Of a stretch of DNA of 64,000 nucleotides, positions 7,467 to 16,440 are shown piece by piece. The stretch spans positions 558,001 through 622,000 of the forward strand of contig NZ_PVNH01000001.1 in NCBI RefSeq assembly GCF_003001955.1, in the 5' to 3' direction. Numbering within the stretch: position 1 is the stretch's first letter; the number at the start of each line of letters is the position of its first letter. The translations under genes and the position numbers were made by a program. Below the pieces are notes generated by a model. It was not told the origin of the DNA and ran no database searches. It saw nothing but the letters and a program-made list of their open reading frames with translations. The DNA comes from Prauserella shujinwangii (GTDB taxonomy: Bacteria > Actinomycetota > Actinomycetes > Mycobacteriales > Pseudonocardiaceae).

Positions 7467-8249
7467 ATGACGAGCAACATCGACAGAGCACCCATCGGCC
7501 TGCTCACCGGCAAGGTTGTGTTCATCACCGGCGCCAGCCATGGCATCGGAGAGGCAGCAGCCCGGCTCTTCGCCGCCGAAGGGGCCGCCGTCGTGCTCGC
7601 CGCCCGCAGCACCGACGCCCTCCAACGGATCGTCACCAAGATTCGTGCCGACGGCGGCATCGCCGACGCCGTACCCCTGGACCTCGCCGACGGTGCGAGC
7701 ATCCGCGCGGCGCTCAACCGCGTCGAGGAGCTGCACGGACGGCTCGACGGTGCCTTCAACAACGGCGCGGCGATCCAGCAGCCCGGCCCGCTCGACACAA
7801 CGAGCGATGAGGACATCGACGAGCAGTTCGCGGTGAACTTCCGCTCGCACTGGACCGCCATGACCGCCGAGGCCACGCTCATGCGCCGGAACGGTGCCGG
7901 GGCGATCGTCAACACCTCGAGCATCGGCAGTCGCCGCGCGAATCCGGAGCTTCCCGCATACGGCGCGATGAAGCGCGCACTCAACAGCATCACCGAGACT
8001 GCGGCCGTGACCTGGGGGCAGCAGGGAATCCGCGTGAACGGCATCACCCCCGGAGGCACCGCGACGGCGATGATCGAGGCATGAGAGGCGGAATCGCCAG
8101 GCGTCATCGAGCGCATCAACGCGGGCATCCCGCTCGGCCGGATGGCCGAACCTCGCGAGGTCGCCCAGGTAGCCGCATGGCTGCTCAGTGACCGAGCCTC
8201 GATGGTGACTGGCGCGATCGTGCCGGTGGACGGTGGCGCCGGCGCCTGA
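7467..8249 (+). pseudogene. SDR oxidoreductase interrupted by one in-frame TGA
   Basis: From ATG 7467 the frame encodes a classical short-chain dehydrogenase: TGASHGIG cofactor loop, NNGA, catalytic Ser in NTSSIGS, and YGAMK holding the Tyr and Lys. It stops at TGA 8082-8084 just after GTATAMIEA. The same frame then continues without a further stop through [23 protein letters not shown] to VPVDGGAGA and ends at 8247-8249, exactly the SDR C-terminus. Total length would be 260 residues. A single TGG-to-TGA change would explain it. The truncated product would lack the C-terminal substrate-loop and dimer region. A sequencing error is the main alternative. Confidence 0.85.
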
Positions 8250-8427
8250 AAGGAACACACCGGGGCCCACTCAGAAAGCTGTTGGCGGCACCTCACCACA
8301 GCACAAGGTCGCTGATGCGGCGCTGGTGTCCTGCGTCTCGTGTCAGCGGCTACCACCGTGTCGATCGTGGTGAGACCACTTCAAGGAGAGCCACCGGGTA
8401 CGCGTCTTGGCGACGCCGGCCGATGTG

Positions 8428-8455
8428 GCGGTCTGACCGCGCTGCGGTCAGCCGC
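8428..8455. terminator. Strong hairpin between the SDR remnant and the oxidoreductase operon
   Basis: CTGACCGC (8433-8440) and GCGGTCAG (8444-8451) pair perfectly around a three-base loop. GCGG (8428-8431) and CCGC (8452-8455) extend the stem past a single T bulge. It lies about 90 bases before the oxidoreductase operon and 180 after the SDR frame. It may be a terminator for the upstream gene or an operator. The rest of 8250-8544 shows no gene; the stretch 8461-8530 is A/T-rich for this DNA and probably holds the operon promoter. Confidence 0.4.
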
Positions 8456-8544
8456 AAGTACTCCCAATGTTATGGACATGTCGTTCATTTCACTGTAGCG
8501 TTGGAAATGTACTCGACGTTTATATCTAGGCTGAGGGGTAGGAG

Positions 8545-9240
8545 ATGAGAAGCGACGAGCCTATGGGCGGCTTCGCGGACGATGCGCTCGTCCCCGCCGA
8601 CGGAGAGCACGGGGCTGAGGCATTCATGCCTACTCGGCGGACGGTGCTGGTCTCGGCCGGCGCGGCGGCGGCAGTCACGGTGGCGGCTGGGAAGGGCGCC
8701 GGAGGGGCAGCATGGGCGAGCGCAGCCGGTGACACTCGCGTGCGCACCGTCGGGGCAGGGGAATCGGTTGAGGTCGCCTTGTCGGTCAACGGGCAGCGGC
8801 GCACGGTGACCGTCGAGCCGAGAGTCACGCTGCTCGACGCGCTGCGGGAACGGCTGGGTCTGACCGGCACCAAGAAGGGCTGTGACCGGGGCGAGTGCGG
8901 CGCGTGCACGGTGCTGGTCGGTGGTGAGCGGATCAAGTCCTGCTTGACCTTGGCGGTGATGCGGCAGGGGGCCGAGGTCACCACCGTGGAAGGGCTGGCC
9001 TCCGGCGACGAGCTGCACCCGGTGCAGGAGGCATTCATCCGGCACGATGCGTTCCAGTGCGGTGGCTGCACGCCTGGCCAGATCATGTCCGCCGTGGCCT
9101 GCATCGACGAGGGACACACGGGCTCCGACGCGGAGATCCGCGAGTGGATGAGCGGGAATCTCTGCCGGTGTGCGGCGTATCAGAACATCGTTGCCGCCGT
9201 GCAGGACGCGGCCGACGCCGGGAAGAAGGTGCGGCGGTGA
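8545..9240 (+). CDS. [2Fe-2S] subunit of PaoABC-type aldehyde oxidoreductase, TAT-exported
   Basis: The 231-residue small subunit starts at ATG 8545 behind GGGGTAGGAG. Residues 31-60 contain a twin-arginine signal (TRRTVLVSAGAAAAV), so the folded enzyme should be exported. Two [2Fe-2S] domains follow. The plant-type one has CDRGECGACTVLVGG and a distal Cys in IKSC. The second, helical one has CGGCTPGQ and NLCRCAAY. This order is the rule for xanthine dehydrogenase-family small subunits, and the TAT signal on this subunit matches PaoA, where it carries the whole heterotrimer. It overlaps the next gene by GTGA. A pair of genes encoding FAD and molybdenum subunits follows. Confidence 0.93.
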   Translation: MRSDEPMGGFADDALVPADGEHGAEAFMPTRRTVLVSAGAAAAVTVAAGKGAGGAAWASAAGDTRVRTVGAGESVEVALSVNGQRRTVTVEPRVTLLDALRERLGLTGTKKGCDRGECGACTVLVGGERIKSCLTLAVMRQGAEVTTVEGLASGDELHPVQEAFIRHDAFQCGGCTPGQIMSAVACIDEGHTGSDAEIREWMSGNLCRCAAYQNIVAAVQDAADAGKKVRR

Positions 9241-10220
9241 GGGCCTTCGGCTACACGATCGCGGGCAGTCCGGCCGAGGCGGTGCGCATCGCCGCCCGGA
9301 TCCCGAACTCGACGTTCGTGGCCGGTGGCACCGACCTGCTGAACCGAATGCGCGACGGCGCGGAGTCGCACGAGCACCTGGTGGACGTCAACGGTCTCGA
9401 TCTCGATGACGTCTCCGCCGATTCCGGGACGCTCCACATCGGAGCTCTCGCCCGGATGCGGCAGGTCGCCGAGCATCCCACGGTGCGGCGGGAGTTCCCC
9501 GTGGTGGCGGAGGCGCTGCTGGCCTCGGCGTCCCCGCAGGTCCGCAACATGGCCGCGATCGGCGGTAATCTGTTGCAGCGCACCAGGTGCGGGTACTTCC
9601 GGGACGCCCACGCGGCATGCAACAAGCGGGTTCCGGGCAGCGGTTGCTCGGCACTGGAGGGGCACAACCGGAGTCACGCGATCCTCGGCGGCAGCGACCA
9701 CTGCATCGCCACGCACCCCTCGGACCTCGCGGTGGCGCTGACCGCGTTGGATGCCACCGTGCACCTGCTGGGGCCGGACGGCGAGCGGTCGGTTCCCATC
9801 TCCGAGTTCTACCTGCTTCCGGGATCCACGCCGGAACGGGAGACGCCGATGCGCCCCGGCGAGCTGATCACGCGTGTGGATGTGCCACGCACATCCGTGA
9901 CCGCGCGTTCGCGCTACCTGAAGTTGCGGGACCGCGCGACGTTCGAGTTCGCGGTGGTGTCGGTCGCGGCCGCTCTGCGGAACAGGGGCCGCGTCGTACA
10001 GGACGTGCGGCTGGCCTTCGGAGGTGTGGGTACCCGGCCCTGGCGGGACACCCGGGTCGAGGCGGCACTGCGCGGACGGCCACTCTCCAGGCACACGATC
10101 GCCCGGGCGGGACGCACCCTGGTCCGGGATGCCAAGCCGTACGAGGGAAACGAGTTCAAGGTCGAGTTGGTCCAGCGGGCGCTGGAGAGCGTCCTCGGTG
10201 CTCTGGGAGATGTGCGATGA
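9237..10220 (+). CDS. FAD (and probable 4Fe-4S) subunit of PaoABC-type oxidoreductase
   Basis: The GTG start at 9237 overlaps the small-subunit stop; the product has 327 residues. The FAD-binding motif FVAGGTDLLNRM (27-38) and SPQVRNMAAIGGNLLQ (99-114) mark a CO-dehydrogenase/xanthine-dehydrogenase medium subunit. Directly after comes an insertion with four cysteines (Cys118, 128, 137 and 156), as in E. coli PaoB, where it binds a [4Fe-4S] cluster absent from ordinary xanthine dehydrogenases. It would pass electrons from molybdenum through FeS and FAD to the final acceptor. Its end overlaps the next gene by ATGA. Confidence 0.92.
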   Translation: MRAFGYTIAGSPAEAVRIAARIPNSTFVAGGTDLLNRMRDGAESHEHLVDVNGLDLDDVSADSGTLHIGALARMRQVAEHPTVRREFPVVAEALLASASPQVRNMAAIGGNLLQRTRCGYFRDAHAACNKRVPGSGCSALEGHNRSHAILGGSDHCIATHPSDLAVALTALDATVHLLGPDGERSVPISEFYLLPGSTPERETPMRPGELITRVDVPRTSVTARSRYLKLRDRATFEFAVVSVAAALRNRGRVVQDVRLAFGGVGTRPWRDTRVEAALRGRPLSRHTIARAGRTLVRDAKPYEGNEFKVELVQRALESVLGALGDVR

Positions 10221-12391
10221 CGAGGCTGGTGGGCCGGGGCGTCCCGCGTGTGGACGGCCGCGCGAAGGTCACGGGTGCGGCTCGGTACGCCGCGGACAAC
10301 GAGATAGCAGGCGTGCTGCACGGGTTCCTGGTGATGAGCACGATCGCCCGCGGCGAGGTCAGAGAGATCGACCCGAGCGCGGCGCTGGCGCATCCCGGGG
10401 TCGTCGCGGTCTACACTCACGCCGACATGCGGACGTTGACCGTGCCGGGATTTCCGTACAACCGGACGTTCATTCCCATGCAGGACACCCGGGTGCACTA
10501 CAGCGGCCAGCCGGTTGCCTACGTCGTGGCCGAGACGCTGGAGCAGGCACAGGAGGCGGCGAACCTGGTGCGGGTCCGTTACCGGGCGGAGCCACCCGTT
10601 GCCCGCCTGGCCGATGCGCCGGACGAGCCATTCCTGCCGGAGGGATTCCGGGCCGACCAGCCCACCGAGACCGTCCGGGGGGACGCCGCCACGGCACTCG
10701 AACAGGCGGAGGTACGCCTCGAACGGACCTACGGCAGTCCGATGCAGCACCACAACCCGATCGAGCCGCACACCACGACGGCGGTGTGGGACGGCGAAAC
10801 GGTGACGCTGCACGAGAGCACTCAGGGCGTGGTCTTCACCCGCAACGTCGTGTCAGCCGTGTTCGGCCTGCCGCCGGCTGACGTCCGGGTCGTCTCGCAG
10901 TACCTCGGCGGCGGTTTCGGCGCCAAGGGGCCCGTGTACCCGCACACCCTGCTCACCGTGGAGGTGGCACGGCTGGCCCGCAGGCCGGTCAAGCTGGTGC
11001 TGTCGAGGGCGCAGATGTACACCTCCAACGGGCATCGCAGCGAGTTCCGCAACCATGTCCGACTCGGTGCCACCCGGCGCGGCACCCTGACCGCCGTGAT
11101 CGGCACCTCGACGGCGCAGGTGACCCGTACCGACGAGCGGACCTTCAACACCAACGATTCCGCGGTCAACCTGTACGCCTGCCCGAACATCCACGTGCGA
11201 CAGCTGGGTGTGCGGCTGGACCTGCCGACGTCAGGCTACATGCGCTCGCCCGAGACGACCGCGCACTTCGGGCTGGAGACCGCCATGGACGAGCTCAGCT
11301 ACGAGATCGGTATCGACCCGGTGCAGCTGCGGATGCGCAACCTCCGTCCCACCGATCCGCAGAACGGCAGGCACACCGCGAGCCGGCACCTGCCGGCGTG
11401 CTACCGGATGGCGGCGAACGCGTTCGGCTGGAAGTGGCGCAACCCGCTCCCGGGCACGACCAGGGACGGTGACGAGTACATCGGCTGGGGCATGGCGACC
11501 GAGACCCACAGTCACAACGCGATCCGGTCCACTGTGGCACTCACCATCGGTCTGGACGGGCGGGCGACCCTGCGCACCGCCACCCAGGACATCGGCACCG
11601 GCACCTACACGGTGCTCACCCAGGTGGCCGCCGATGAGCTCGGTATGCCGCTCGGGCAGGTGACGACGCTGCTCGGGGACACCGCCTTTCCCGACGCATC
11701 GCTGTCGGCGGGGTCGTCCACGGTGCCGAGTGTGGTCGGTCCGGTGGCGGACGCGGCACAGGGCGCACGAGACCGGGTCATCGCACTCGCCACCACAGAC
11801 CCGCGTTCGCCGCTGCACGGCGTGCCCGCCGAAGACGTCGACACCGAAGGCGGTCGGTTGTTCGCCCGCGGCGATCGCCACCGCAGCGACAGCTACCGCG
11901 ACGTTCTGACCCGCCACGGGCGCCCGGTCGAGACACGAAGCCACGTCGAGAACACGCGCGGGCACTCGTTCGGCGCGGTGTTCGTCGAGGTCCGGGTCCA
12001 GCCACGGCTCGGCACGGTGCGCGTGAGCCGGGTGGCGGCCGCCTACGACTTGGGACGCGTACTGAACCACCGCACCGCGCGCGGACAGGTGATCGGCGGC
12101 GTCACCTGGGGTATCGGTTTCGCGCTGATGGAACACACGGCCGTGGACCCGAACACGGCGCGCGTCGTCAACCCCAACCTGTCGACATACCTGGTGCCGG
12201 TCTCCGCGGACACGCCCTCCGTGGACGTCGCGTTCGTGGACCAGCCGGACTCCGGGAGCAATGCCCTTGGTGCTCGCGGCTTCGGCGAGACCCCCGGAAC
12301 CGGAGTGCCTGCCGCGATCGGCAATGCGATCTATCACGCCACCGGACGCCGGATCCGGGACGTGCCGTTCACCCAGGACAAGTTGCTGTGA
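10217..12391 (+). CDS. Molybdenum-binding large subunit of PaoABC-type oxidoreductase
   Basis: The 724-residue subunit starts at ATG 10217, overlapping the FAD-subunit stop. GRGVPRVDGRAKVTGAARYAADN at the N-terminus and QYLGGGFGAKG in the middle are hallmarks of xanthine oxidase-family molybdopterin subunits. GARGFGETPGTGVPAAIGNAI near the C-terminus carries the active-site Glu. At about 730 residues it matches PaoC length. The complex should oxidise aldehydes to acids outside the cytoplasmic membrane. No XdhC/PaoD-type maturation gene is visible next to it, so the chaperone must be elsewhere or the operon is incomplete. Confidence 0.93.
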   Translation: MTRLVGRGVPRVDGRAKVTGAARYAADNEIAGVLHGFLVMSTIARGEVREIDPSAALAHPGVVAVYTHADMRTLTVPGFPYNRTFIPMQDTRVHYSGQPVAYVVAETLEQAQEAANLVRVRYRAEPPVARLADAPDEPFLPEGFRADQPTETVRGDAATALEQAEVRLERTYGSPMQHHNPIEPHTTTAVWDGETVTLHESTQGVVFTRNVVSAVFGLPPADVRVVSQYLGGGFGAKGPVYPHTLLTVEVARLARRPVKLVLSRAQMYTSNGHRSEFRNHVRLGATRRGTLTAVIGTSTAQVTRTDERTFNTNDSAVNLYACPNIHVRQLGVRLDLPTSGYMRSPETTAHFGLETAMDELSYEIGIDPVQLRMRNLRPTDPQNGRHTASRHLPACYRMAANAFGWKWRNPLPGTTRDGDEYIGWGMATETHSHNAIRSTVALTIGLDGRATLRTATQDIGTGTYTVLTQVAADELGMPLGQVTTLLGDTAFPDASLSAGSSTVPSVVGPVADAAQGARDRVIALATTDPRSPLHGVPAEDVDTEGGRLFARGDRHRSDSYRDVLTRHGRPVETRSHVENTRGHSFGAVFVEVRVQPRLGTVRVSRVAAAYDLGRVLNHRTARGQVIGGVTWGIGFALMEHTAVDPNTARVVNPNLSTYLVPVSADTPSVDVAFVDQPDSGSNALGARGFGETPGTGVPAAIGNAIYHATGRRIRDVPFTQDKLL

Positions 12392-12404
12392 TCGCACCAT
12401 CTCG

Positions 12405-12461
12405 CCGCGGGCCGGCGGTCGTGGGCATAGCTGAGTTCCGCTTACGACCGTCGGCCCGCGG
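12405..12461. terminator. Bidirectional terminator between paoC-like and tetR genes
   Basis: CCGCGGGCCGGCGGTCGT at 12405-12422 pairs with ACGACCGTCGGCCCGCGG at 12444-12461 over 18 positions with one G-U wobble; the loop is 21 bases. It starts 13 bases after the molybdenum-subunit stop and overlaps the last codons of the convergent TetR gene, as expected for a shared terminator. Confidence 0.75.
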
Positions 12462-13050
12462 CCCCGTAAAGAGCGTGGTCGACCAACCCTTCCACAATGG
12501 ACTCGTCGAAGGGCACCTTGAGCACGAGCAGCCGGTGGTAGCAGGCGCCCCACAATTGGTCGACGATGATGTCGAGGTCGGCGTCTTCGCGTAGCTGTCC
12601 CTCCTGTTGGGCGATGCGCAGTCGTTGCCGGGCGAGTTCGCGCCGGGGGCGGGCGTAGCTTTCCGACCAGGCGTGGGCAAGGTTCGCATCCATCTGGGCT
12701 GCGCCGACGAGTTCGGACATGGGTTTCTCCGCGCCTTCGTCCTTCAGCCAGCGGACGAAGGCGCGGAGCTGGGTGATCAGGTCGGCGCGGAGGTCACCGG
12801 TGTCCGGGAACTCCAGTGTCCGTTCGCTGCGGGCGAAGTAGGCTTCGGCTGCGAGCGCGCCAGGCGAGGGCCACCACTTGTACAGCGTCACCTTGCTCGA
12901 CCCGGCTTCCTTGGCGACGCGATCGAAGGTCACCGCGGACAACCCGTCGCGCAACAGGATCTGGCTCGCCGCGGCGAGCACACCGGCACGAACCTCGGCT
13001 GCCGGGCGGCGTCCCCGTCCTCGTCGTGCGTTCGCGGGCTGGGCGGACAT
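12442..13050 (-). CDS. TetR-family transcriptional regulator
   Basis: The 202-residue product starts at ATG 13050-13048, chosen because AGAGGTGAG lies at the right spacing; a GTG two codons earlier is too close to it. The N-terminal DNA-binding domain is clear: ASQILLRDGLSAVTFDRVAKEAGSSKVTLYKWWPSPGALAAEAYF. The C-terminal helical domain should bind a small ligand and is not specific enough to name it. The gene converges on the oxidoreductase operon and is divergent from a decayed hydrolase fragment. Inverted repeats just upstream of the gene suggest autoregulation. Confidence 0.92.
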   Translation of the reverse strand: MSAQPANARRGRGRRPAAEVRAGVLAAASQILLRDGLSAVTFDRVAKEAGSSKVTLYKWWPSPGALAAEAYFARSERTLEFPDTGDLRADLITQLRAFVRWLKDEGAEKPMSELVGAAQMDANLAHAWSESYARPRRELARQRLRIAQQEGQLREDADLDIIVDQLWGACYHRLLVLKVPFDESIVEGLVDHALYGAAGRRS

Positions 13051-13073
13051 CGGCACCTCACCTCTGGATGAGC

Positions 13074-13106
13074 CAAGTATTTGAACTACTTGTACATATT
13101 AACAAG
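13074..13106. promoter_or_regulatory. Overlapping inverted repeats upstream of tetR (candidate operator)
   Basis: CAAGTA (13074-13079) and TACTTG (13087-13092) form a perfect 6-bp inverted repeat with a 7-base spacer. CTTGT (13089-13093) and ACAAG (13102-13106) form a second, overlapping one. Both start 24 bases upstream of the TetR ATG in an unusually A/T-rich stretch. Spacing and position fit a TetR dimer site that also covers the promoter. Confidence 0.5.
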
Positions 13107-13129
13107 GTGACAGCGAAGGTGCGCGGGCG

Positions 13130-13440
13130 GTGGCGGACCAGCCATGCCACGGCGGCCCCGCCGGAGAGGGTGAACCGGCGGTGCGTGGGTTCGTCGCGCA
13201 GATCGCCGCCATGGTCCGGGACGACAGTCCGGCAGACGTCGTCGCCGGGCTGGCCTCGCTGCCGCCGCCCGTGGACGAGGAGATTCTCGGGGGCGCTTTC
13301 GGTGCGGACAACGCGATGAACATGAAGCACGCACTGGCTCCCGGGGACGAGGGATGGGTGGCGGACCTGGTCGCCTGGCCAGCCCCGTGGGGTATCGACG
13401 TCACCGCGGTGCTCGACGCCTTGACGAAGGAGATTTGGCC
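13130..13440 (+). pseudogene. Possible alpha/beta-hydrolase fragment
   Basis: One frame reads GFVAQIAAMVRDDSPADVVA, then DEGWVADLVAWPAPWGIDVT. The second stretch resembles the cap-to-core junction of actinobacterial alpha/beta hydrolases, where a similar GWVDDDLAF-PWGFDL segment precedes the strand with the catalytic Asp. No nucleophile elbow (GxSxG) lies upstream and the match fades after about 13440. It is probably the decayed end of a hydrolase that was once divergent from, and controlled by, the TetR gene. The segment 13440-13705 holds nothing else I can name. Confidence 0.35.
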
Positions 13441-13705
13441 TTCGCACGGCTCACCGGACACGGTCCAGCCCGGCGACTGGGATCCGCCTGCCCGCGTCTT
13501 CCCGGAACCCGGCGAACGTCGGGATGGGAGCTGGCTCGTGACGGGGCGGTCCGTGGTGAACCCGTCGTCGCCGCCAAGCCACGTGCCCGGCGTTCGCTCG
13601 GAACTCGGCGGTGATCCGTTCGTTCCCGCTGTCAGGGGACATGGCGTCGTTCGTGTCGTCCGGGATGGAGAAGGTACTCTCTTCACTGGTCGGAGCATTT
13701 GCGGC

Positions 13706-15715
13706 TCACCGCTGGAGTGCGGAGACCATCGGGCGTGCGGTGATGTCGAGGTAGACCCTGTCGAACTGATCCAATGTGGACTCAAGGTCGTGGGCCGCGA
13801 TCAGGTCCAGGCTGGCCTTTCCCATCGCCGTCCTGGTGTGCTCGTCTGCCAGGACGGCGGCGAGTAGCCTGGCCAGCTCGGGCACGTCGCCGGGTGGGTA
13901 GAGCCAGCCGTTGTGTCCTGGGCGCACGAGGTGGGGGAGTGCCATCGCGTTCGCGGCCACGACCGGCTTGCCCGCCGCCATCGCCTCCATGGTCACGAGG
14001 CTTTGCAGCTCGGCGGTTCCTGGCATGCAGAACACGTCGCAGCGCCGGTAGGCCCGCACCAGTTCCTCGTCCGGGACGAAACCGTGGAACCGCACCCGGT
14101 CCGCGATGCCCAGGCGCGTGGCCAGCGCCGCCAGCCGGTGGCGTTCGCTGCCGTCGCCGACGAGTTCGACGCATACGTCCGGCAGGAGAGCGGCGGCCTC
14201 GAGTAGTTCGTGGACGTTCTTCTCCGCGTCCAGCCTGCCCACGAACAACACGGCCGGCGCGCTGGTGGGCTCCGGCGGTCCCGCGTAGTGCGCGCGGTCG
14301 ATACCGCAGGAGATCGCCATCACCGGCCGGTTCAGGCCGTTGCGCTCCAGCAGCTCGGCCGCACGGGGAGTCGGCGTCGTGCACACCGTCGCGCGGCCGA
14401 AGACCCGGGCCAGGTCGCGCCACGCCAGCCGGGCGAGGGGACGGTGGGTGAAGCGGGGCAGCGGACCGTAGCCCAGCAGGTTCTCCGGCATGAAGTGGTT
14501 GGTGGCGACCACCGGGACGCCCGCCGCCGTGGCGGCACGGACCGCGCTGCGGCCGATGAGGAAATGGGCCTGGGTGTGCACGACATCGGGTTCGATCTCG
14601 GCCAGCAACGCCGGCACGGCTTTGGACGCCCGCCACGGCGGGCAGAACCGGAACGTCGGGTGGAACGGCGTACGCAGCGAACCGATCCGGTGCACCGTCA
14701 CCCCGCCGGCCGTCTCGGTGAACGTCTCGCCGCCGGTCGACGGGCAGACGACGTGTACCTCGTGCCCTCGGCCGGCCAGTCCGGACGCCAGCCGGTACGC
14801 GAAGTTCGCCGCACCGTTGACATGCGGCGGGTAGGTGTCCGCGGTGATCGCGATGCGCAGCGGGCCCGCCCGGCGTTTCCGGCGGGCGGGCCCGGTGGGC
14901 GCGGCGGGTACCTCGCGGGCGAGGAGCGCGAGCCCGGCCACGGCGACGGCGCCGGGCACGACCATGCCGGCGAGCTGGCCGGGCGCCATCTCGCCGTACG
15001 CGAAGACGCCGATGACAACCGCGCTGAGCGGGTCGACGATCGTGGTCGCGCCGGCCACGATCGCGGCGGGTCCGCTGGCGTAGGCCTGGTGCAGCAGCCA
15101 CACCCCGGCGAGAGCCGCCGCCAGCGCCTCGGCGACCACGAGGACGGCCATGCCGCCGGACAGCGGCGCCACGGCCGCCGCCCGCACGAGTGCTGAGGTG
15201 AACCCGAACAGCACGGCGGTCGCGAGAGCGAGGAACAGGCACCGGGCCCGGTCCCTGGTGTACCGGGCCGCCACGGCCAGCACGGCCGCGCCGAGCACGG
15301 CCCACTGTGCCGAAGCGAGGTCGGGCGGCGGCAGGGCGGCGTCCGTGGTCATGGCGGCCAGCGCGACGAAACCGGCCACGCCGGCCACACTCATCACCAG
15401 CGCGGCGAGCACGGCACGGGTGAGCACGGTCCGCGCGAGCAGCACCGTGAGCACGAGGGTGAGCACGCCGATCGGCTGTACCACGGCGAGTGGTGCCATG
15501 GTGAGGGCCAGGACGTGCAGCACGGCACCCAGCCCGGCGAGCCCGATCCCGGCGTACCACCCGGGATTGCGCAGGATCGTCTGGACCGCGGGCAGCCCCA
15601 GTGACCGGCCCTCCCGGCCGGCGCTCGCCTGGTGGACGGCGCGGTGTTGCAGGTGGACGGTACCGGCGAAACAGCACGCACCGGCGGCGGCGAGGCCGAT
15701 GGCCAGTGTCAGCAT
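13706..15715 (-). CDS. Fused DMT-type membrane transporter and GT4 glycosyltransferase
   Basis: The 669-residue protein starts at ATG 15715 (GGAGAG upstream). Residues 1-285 are very hydrophobic with about ten transmembrane helices in two similar halves, the layout of drug/metabolite (EamA-like) transporters. After a basic linker (ARRKRRAG), the rest is a GT-B glycosyltransferase of family 4: RIAITADTYPPHVNGAANFAYRLA at its start, VLFVGRLDAEKN in the middle, and the nucleotide-sugar-binding ELQSLVTMEAMAAGKPVVA. Homologues of the C-terminal part include actinobacterial mannosyltransferases (PimB/MgtA-like). Its stop is distal to a DUF998 gene that overlaps its start by seven bases. A cell-envelope glycolipid role fits; the substrate is unknown. 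Confidence 0.85.
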   Translation of the reverse strand: MLTLAIGLAAAGACCFAGTVHLQHRAVHQASAGREGRSLGLPAVQTILRNPGWYAGIGLAGLGAVLHVLALTMAPLAVVQPIGVLTLVLTVLLARTVLTRAVLAALVMSVAGVAGFVALAAMTTDAALPPPDLASAQWAVLGAAVLAVAARYTRDRARCLFLALATAVLFGFTSALVRAAAVAPLSGGMAVLVVAEALAAALAGVWLLHQAYASGPAAIVAGATTIVDPLSAVVIGVFAYGEMAPGQLAGMVVPGAVAVAGLALLAREVPAAPTGPARRKRRAGPLRIAITADTYPPHVNGAANFAYRLASGLAGRGHEVHVVCPSTGGETFTETAGGVTVHRIGSLRTPFHPTFRFCPPWRASKAVPALLAEIEPDVVHTQAHFLIGRSAVRAATAAGVPVVATNHFMPENLLGYGPLPRFTHRPLARLAWRDLARVFGRATVCTTPTPRAAELLERNGLNRPVMAISCGIDRAHYAGPPEPTSAPAVLFVGRLDAEKNVHELLEAAALLPDVCVELVGDGSERHRLAALATRLGIADRVRFHGFVPDEELVRAYRRCDVFCMPGTAELQSLVTMEAMAAGKPVVAANAMALPHLVRPGHNGWLYPPGDVPELARLLAAVLADEHTRTAMGKASLDLIAAHDLESTLDQFDRVYLDITARPMVSALQR

Positions 15716-16374
15716 GGTTTTCTCTCCGTTCGCAGGACGGCGAGTGCCAGCTCGCCGAGCAGGACGAGGTAGACGACGAACATGAGCCGTTCGGTGAGCC
15801 CGTGGACCAGCGGGCCGTCGTAGGACGACGGGAGGAACACCGGCACGTGACTCAGCAGGAACGCCGCGAGGGCACCCCATGCCCAGCGGGTCTGCCGCCG
15901 CAGCCGTCCGGCGAGACCGCGGTGCGCCGGGTGGTGCTCGGCGTGCCGGGCGATGAGCCCGGCCGCGGCCGGCAGGCTGACGAACAACAGCAGGCCCGCG
16001 AAGCGGTGGACCTCAGCGGAGAACGTCCGCGGCGCGCCTGTCGGCGTGACGGGGAGGACCGCGCACAGCGCCAGCCCCGCACACCAGCAGCACGCCAGGA
16101 TCACGACCGGCCGGGTCACGGGCAGCCCGGCCCTGGCCATACCGAGCAGCAGGCAGCCGGTGCCAGCCGCCAACATCAGCACGCAGAAGGCGAAGCCGGC
16201 CGCGCCGTGCAGGCCGTAGTCGCTGACGACCTGGCGTACCGGGTTGACCTCGTCGCCCAGCACGACATGGAGGACGAGTGCGGTGAACACGGACATGCCG
16301 AAGCAGGCGAGCGCGGCGGTCGCCCACACGCCCGCGTTGTCCCGCCGGGGATGAATCAGTTCGACGGAGTGCAC
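15709..16374 (-). CDS. DUF998 family membrane protein
   Basis: The 221-residue protein has six or seven hydrophobic segments (for example WATAALACFGMSVFTALVLHVVLG, FAFCVLMLAAGTGCLLLG and FVVYLVLLGELALAVL). Features typical of DUF998 proteins are the VSDYGLHG motif after the first helix, a conserved region VLPVTPTGAPRTFSAEVHRFAG, and the loop before the last helices. Its function is not known. It overlaps the start of the transporter-glycosyltransferase gene by seven bases, so the two are co-translated and probably work on the same envelope process. Confidence 0.75.
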   Translation of the reverse strand: MHSVELIHPRRDNAGVWATAALACFGMSVFTALVLHVVLGDEVNPVRQVVSDYGLHGAAGFAFCVLMLAAGTGCLLLGMARAGLPVTRPVVILACCWCAGLALCAVLPVTPTGAPRTFSAEVHRFAGLLLFVSLPAAAGLIARHAEHHPAHRGLAGRLRRQTRWAWGALAAFLLSHVPVFLPSSYDGPLVHGLTERLMFVVYLVLLGELALAVLRTERKPC

Positions 16375-16440
16375 AATTCGACTGTCGTGTCCCCGAATGA
16401 AAGAACTTTAAGAGTGGCCGCCGAGCCGGTTAAGAAGTGC

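Noticed and set aside
13130-13867. Open plus-strand frame read as one intact gene
   Set aside because: Only its first third resembles a hydrolase. Its end overlaps the 3' part of the well-supported glycosyltransferase gene, so it was called a remnant to about 13440.
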